From the IMG/VR virus record IMGVR_UViG_3300008266_000175, positions 1 through 38,046 of that record: a DNA stretch of 38,046 nucleotides. One strand, 5' to 3'. Position 1 is the first letter of the stretch. Every line of letters begins with the position of its first letter. The stretch comes from a virus. The translations under genes and the position numbers were made by a program. Positions 36,937-38,046 of this stretch are shown piece by piece. The notes beneath the pieces are model-generated. The model was not told the DNA's origin, did no database searches, and was given only the letters and a program-made list of their open reading frames with translations.

Positions 36937-37397
36937 GCAACAGCGAGACAAGGGGGGAACTCCACGAATACTACCGCATCCTTGGCCCCACCAAGGAGGA
37001 TGAAGCCGCCACCGCAATCAACGAGCTGGTCGCTGACCTTGGCCCCGCCGCTGTCGTTAATGGCGTTCACAATAGCAAAATCGCCACCCTCGTCAGCCAA
37101 ACCTCCCACTCCCAGAACGCCCAGGGAATCGCCGTGATGATCCTCGCCCGCATCATCGACGCCACCGACCCCCGCAAGGAAGCCGACATTATGGCCTTAT
37201 CTTGCGGCCTCCTCCTCCGCGAAGGCACGACCATGACAGACGTTGCCAAGAAATACGGGGTTACAAAGGCCGACATCTCCAAGTCTGCCGTCGAGTTCTG
37301 CGAACGTCTTGGCCTCCCCCCATCGCATGTCATGCTTTCTGAGGAGTCACGCGAACGCTACAAGATCACCAACCGCCGCAACCATGGAATCAAATGA
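36933..37397 (+). CDS. Helix-turn-helix protein, possible small terminase
   Basis: 154 residues. A helical N-terminal part carries EDEAATAINELVADLGPAAV. The C-terminal third has a clear helix-turn-helix (TDVAKKYGVTKADISKSAVE) like that of sigma-factor region 4 or small terminase DNA-binding domains. Its position, two genes before the large terminase across the ends, makes a DNA-recognition packaging role plausible. A transcription regulator is the alternative. Confidence 0.6.
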   Translation: MSNSETRGELHEYYRILGPTKEDEAATAINELVADLGPAAVVNGVHNSKIATLVSQTSHSQNAQGIAVMILARIIDATDPRKEADIMALSCGLLLREGTTMTDVAKKYGVTKADISKSAVEFCERLGLPPSHVMLSEESRERYKITNRRNHGIK

Positions 37398-38032
37398 GTA
37401 ACAGTAACCTAATCACCATCAACCAGGTCGTTTCCCTCGCCGGGGCTGACTTCACCCGCAATTCCCTCTCCATCGCCAAGGACGCCACCCCAAAGCAGCT
37501 TAAGCTCATCGGTGATTTCCTTACCCAAGTAGGGGACGCAGAGGACTGGTGGAAGGCTGACTATGCCAAGACCCTAGCAGACCGCAACGCCCCCGACAAA
37601 GCCCGTGTCATGTGCCAGGAACAGGGCATGGAGCAAGCCAGCTTCGACTTCTACCTGTCCGCCTCCACCCTGTTCCCCCTATCCCTTCGCCTCCCCTCCC
37701 TGTCCTTCGACCACCACAAGGAAGCACTCATAGGCACCGACTACAACCAAGCCCAAGCCCTTGAATGGTTACAACGTGCTGAGGCTGAGGAGTGGGACGT
37801 TCCCGCCCTCCGCAAAGCCATCCGCCAATCAAACGCCATTTACAAGCCAGACGCCCGCCCCCCCACTGGTAATGGCTATTCAGCTATGATCGATGCTGAA
37901 CGCTGGGCACGCACCCAGGCCAAAGAGATCGCATCTTATACCCCTGACAGGGCTAAGGCCATCCTCTCAGACATCACCCATCTAAGGGAGTTGATCGACA
38001 AGCTGGAGGCCATTGCCAATGCAGAGGGATGA
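37394..38032 (+). CDS. 212-residue helical protein, unknown
   Basis: ATGA overlap with the helix-turn-helix gene; stop one base before the next ATG. Nearly all helical, with LKLIGDFLTQVGDAEDWWKA, ALEWLQRAEAEEWDVPALRK and a coiled-coil end (LSDITHLRELIDKLEAIANA). The tryptophan-rich helix and following LRKAIRQS resemble the DNA-binding part of ParB-like proteins only loosely. It lies in the packaging block and might form part of the terminase complex. Confidence 0.55.
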   Translation: MSNSNLITINQVVSLAGADFTRNSLSIAKDATPKQLKLIGDFLTQVGDAEDWWKADYAKTLADRNAPDKARVMCQEQGMEQASFDFYLSASTLFPLSLRLPSLSFDHHKEALIGTDYNQAQALEWLQRAEAEEWDVPALRKAIRQSNAIYKPDARPPTGNGYSAMIDAERWARTQAKEIASYTPDRAKAILSDITHLRELIDKLEAIANAEG

Positions 38033-38033
38033 C

Positions 38034-38046
38034 ATGAGACAGAACA
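38034..38046 (+). CDS. N-terminal part of a 49-residue protein spanning the window ends
   Basis: ATG one base after the preceding stop; four codons (MRQN) plus one base remain in the window. The frame continues exactly at position 1 and stops at 137, see the entry for 1-137. Confidence 0.6.

Noticed and set aside
1-38046. CRISPR arrays, integrase, repressor or other lysogeny genes.
   Set aside because: I found no regularly spaced repeats and no integrase, excisionase, CI-like or partition signature.

Overview
The window looks like the complete genome of a tailed double-stranded DNA phage (Caudoviricetes), shown as a circle cut open at an arbitrary point. The lambda-type portal, gpA-type terminase, tape measure and tail-tube-like genes suggest a siphovirus. 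The open frame that starts at 38034 continues in frame from the last base into position 1 and ends at 137, so the two ends appear to be contiguous. The DNA is GC-rich. I see no integrase, repressor, partition system, DNA polymerase, primase or helicase, which fits a virulent phage that borrows host replication enzymes. The host cannot be named from the sequence. Several late genes lack a Shine-Dalgarno box and have A/C/T-rich leaders instead.

Rightward (late) arm, from 35580 across the ends to 23793. It opens with a 37-residue protein, two SAM-dependent methyltransferases (one FkbM-type), a helix-turn-helix protein that may be the small terminase, an unrecognised protein and a 49-residue protein spanning the ends. 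Packaging and head genes follow: large terminase, gpW-like joiner, portal with a repetitive tail, structural protein, protease/scaffold and major capsid protein with a terminator. Next come three glycosyltransferases in a row, then connector genes and an antisense DNA-ligase-like gene that lacks an OB domain. The tail part has a duplicated, fused tail-completion protein, tail-tube-like protein, chaperone-position protein, short tape measure and a set of receptor-binding proteins: jelly-roll-like, glycine-rich, repetitive fibre and beta-helix-like. The arm ends with a lipoprotein carrying three membrane segments and a holin-like protein. I recognise no endolysin.

Leftward (early) arm, from 35458 to 23950. 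It is a dense chain of small genes, most joined by ATGA stop/start overlaps. A strong terminator at 34396-34424 ends the first four genes. A 627-base gene-free region with several inverted repeats follows. The second block carries a winged-helix protein, ERF single-strand annealing protein, a replication-type protein, two HNH-type proteins, a C5-cytosine methyltransferase, a SWIM-like zinc protein, an N6-adenine/N4-cytosine-type methyltransferase, a RusA-like resolvase, a PP-loop (PAPS-reductase-like) protein, a calcineurin-like phosphoesterase and several very small membrane proteins.

Taken together, the early arm supplies recombination, DNA modification and small host-interaction proteins, and the late arm builds and packages the virion. 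The five glycan-type enzymes lie within the late arm on both sides of the packaging/head genes, so modification of the virion or of a surface glycan is a reasonable hypothesis.
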